The position numbers and the translations under genes were made by a program. A stretch of DNA of 64,000 bases from Betaproteobacteria bacterium SCN1 (GTDB lineage: Bacteria; Pseudomonadota; Gammaproteobacteria; Burkholderiales; Thiobacillaceae): positions 650,247 to 714,246 of the forward strand of contig WBSF01000007.1 in the NCBI GenBank assembly GCA_008923315.1, given 5' to 3'. The notes under the pieces were generated by a model. The model ran no database searches, was not told the origin of the DNA, and saw only the letters and a list, made by a program, of their open reading frames with translations. Position 1 is the stretch's first letter. Every line of letters begins with the position of its first letter. Shown piece after piece: positions 62,908-64,000 of this stretch.

Positions 62908-64000
62908 GCTGCGGTGGAAGGCGAGAGTCTGAGTTTGGTTTTCCAGCGGGCGGATTCCGAAGCAAGCGCCGGAATCGGCAAATACAGAAAACCGAGCGCG
63001 TAAACCAGCCCGCCCGCTGCAGCCATGAGTATCACATACAGCGGTCCGTTCGCCCGGAGCGCGGCCGGCAGACTGGCATCGACGAGCCACAGTGTGGCCG
63101 CAAGGATACCGTTGAGCAGCAGGGCCGGGACGAAGGCACGGCCGAGATCGCGCCAGCGCGCCTGCAGACATCGCCTGGCCAGCCAGAACATGTGAACGCT
63201 CATGTAGAGCAGGGCGATCGCCATGCCGGCAGCCACACCTTCCATGCCGTGGGGCAGACCGAGGATTATGCCTGTGCCGGCGATGCCGATCATGAGGATC
63301 TGGGCAACCAGTTCCCTGCCCAGCCAGTTGCGTGCTGCAAGTACGGCGCCGGAGAGATTTTCCACGATCATGAACGGTGCTGCGAGGCTGAGGATCACCA
63401 GCGGCGCGGCCGAATCCGCCCAGCGGTGGCCGAACAGCAGCACGACCAGCGGTTCGGCCACCCAGGCGAAGCCGACGTAGAAAGGCAGCGCATACACCAG
63501 TACCAGGGTCAGACTGCGGAAGAAGAGGTAGCGCGACTTGTCGAGATCATCGTGCTCCTTGGCCAGCGCACGGAACAGCACCTCGTAGACCGAACCCGTA
63601 ATGAAGCCATGCGGGCGTGCGGCCAGGCTTTCGGCCTTGTTGTACAGGCCCACGCCGGCAGGTCCGAGGCTGCGCGACAGGATGAAGGTCGGCAACTGGT
63701 TGCGCACATAGCCCACGATGTTGTTGCTCGATGCCAGCAGACCGTAGCGCATCAGCTCGCCTGCGCGCGCGAAGTCGAAGCACAGGCCGGGCCGCCAGCG
63801 GGCGTACCAGGCGAACTGCGCAGCGCCGGCCACCGAACTGAAAATGCTTGCCAGGATCAGGCTCCAGGGACCGTAGCCTTTCCAGGCCAGCGAGAGCGCG
63901 ATGCCGTTGTAGACGAACAGATTGGTGAGCTGTACCGCAGTCTTTGCCTTGAAGCGCATATCGCGGTGCAGCATGTTGCTGGGCACGTTGAAGAAGGGCC
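62904..64000 (-). CDS. Polysaccharide flippase (MOP superfamily), N-terminus cut by window edge
   Basis: 365 codons are visible; the frame stays open to base 64000, so the first part is missing. The GTG near 63986 is internal (the preceding codons continue the family motif PFFNVPSNMLHRDMRFK). About ten membrane helices remain. FILSRSLGPAGVGLYNKAESLA and EPLVVLLFGHRWADSA are typical of the lipopolysaccharide biosynthesis/Wzx family. It would flip the lipid-linked repeat unit made by this minus-strand operon. Confidence 0.9.
   Translation of the reverse strand, partial: PFFNVPSNMLHRDMRFKAKTAVQLTNLFVYNGIALSLAWKGYGPWSLILASIFSSVAGAAQFAWYARWRPGLCFDFARAGELMRYGLLASSNNIVGYVRNQLPTFILSRSLGPAGVGLYNKAESLAARPHGFITGSVYEVLFRALAKEHDDLDKSRYLFFRSLTLVLVYALPFYVGFAWVAEPLVVLLFGHRWADSAAPLVILSLAAPFMIVENLSGAVLAARNWLGRELVAQILMIGIAGTGIILGLPHGMEGVAAGMAIALLYMSVHMFWLARRCLQARWRDLGRAFVPALLLNGILAATLWLVDASLPAALRANGPLYVILMAAAGGLVYALGFLYLPIPALASESARWKTKLRLSPSTAA

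Overview
The window is a GC-rich, densely packed bacterial chromosome segment. Gene content and order point to a betaproteobacterium: mreBCD-mrdA-rodA-rlpA-dacA-dat-DUF493-lipB, GatCAB, and a large exosortase A (XrtA)/PEP-CTERM exopolysaccharide locus as found in Rhodocyclales/Zoogloeaceae-type and Nitrosomonadales-type bacteria. This placement is inferred from family and synteny knowledge; no rRNA or other phylogenetic marker was seen. No tRNA, rRNA, CRISPR array or insertion sequence was recognised. Most neighbouring genes overlap by 4 nt (ATGA or GTGA), so translational coupling is the rule.

Layout. 1-4334 (minus): xthA followed 2 nt later by a very large single-chain restriction-modification protein that runs off the left edge. 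4366-5587 (plus): pyrE and a DUF4124 secreted protein, closed by a strong bidirectional terminator. 5651-8822 (minus): gatC-gatA-gatB. 8923-18125 (plus): the cell-elongation/peptidoglycan block mreB-mreC-mreD-mrdA-rodA-rlpA-dacA-like, then dat, DUF493 and lipB. The dacA-like protein has altered residues in all three penicillin-binding motifs. 18183-20180: a TrpD-like protein, a Rieske protein and an unknown secreted protein sit between lipB and lipA. 20216-21148: lipA.

21145-25174 (minus): an operon MazG-like / 2Fe-2S ferredoxin / small alpha/beta hydrolase / two-gene ABC exporter, followed by a Pro/Gly-rich PEP-CTERM protein with its own convincing sigma-54 promoter. 25395-46327 (plus): the XrtA locus. 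It holds export lipoprotein, chain-length protein, tyrosine autokinase, outer-membrane protein, AAA ATPase, WecB epimerase, deacetylase, FemAB-like protein, glycosyltransferases, exosortase A fused to EpsI, amidotransferase, CapK-like adenylate-forming protein, an unknown protein and an O-antigen-ligase-like protein. A candidate sigma-54 promoter and a 36-bp palindrome lie upstream of its first gene.

46369-64000: a flanking glycan block. It has an asparagine-synthase homologue that lacks the glutaminase cysteine (minus); a plus-strand run of sulfotransferase, atypical deacetylase, three glycosyltransferases and a TPR protein; and a convergent minus-strand run of flippase (cut by the right edge), deacetylase, three GT2 enzymes, sulfotransferase, GT-like protein and an unusual glycosyltransferase-membrane-phosphatase-superfamily fusion. 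Together these genes would build, decorate (sulfate, amide/amine, deacetylation, possibly a phospho-group), flip, polymerise and export a polysaccharide. Exosortase A would process PEP-CTERM proteins such as the one at 21145-22047 for display with it. No initiating sugar-phosphate transferase and no PrsK/PrsR/PrsT-like gene is visible, so the locus probably continues elsewhere.
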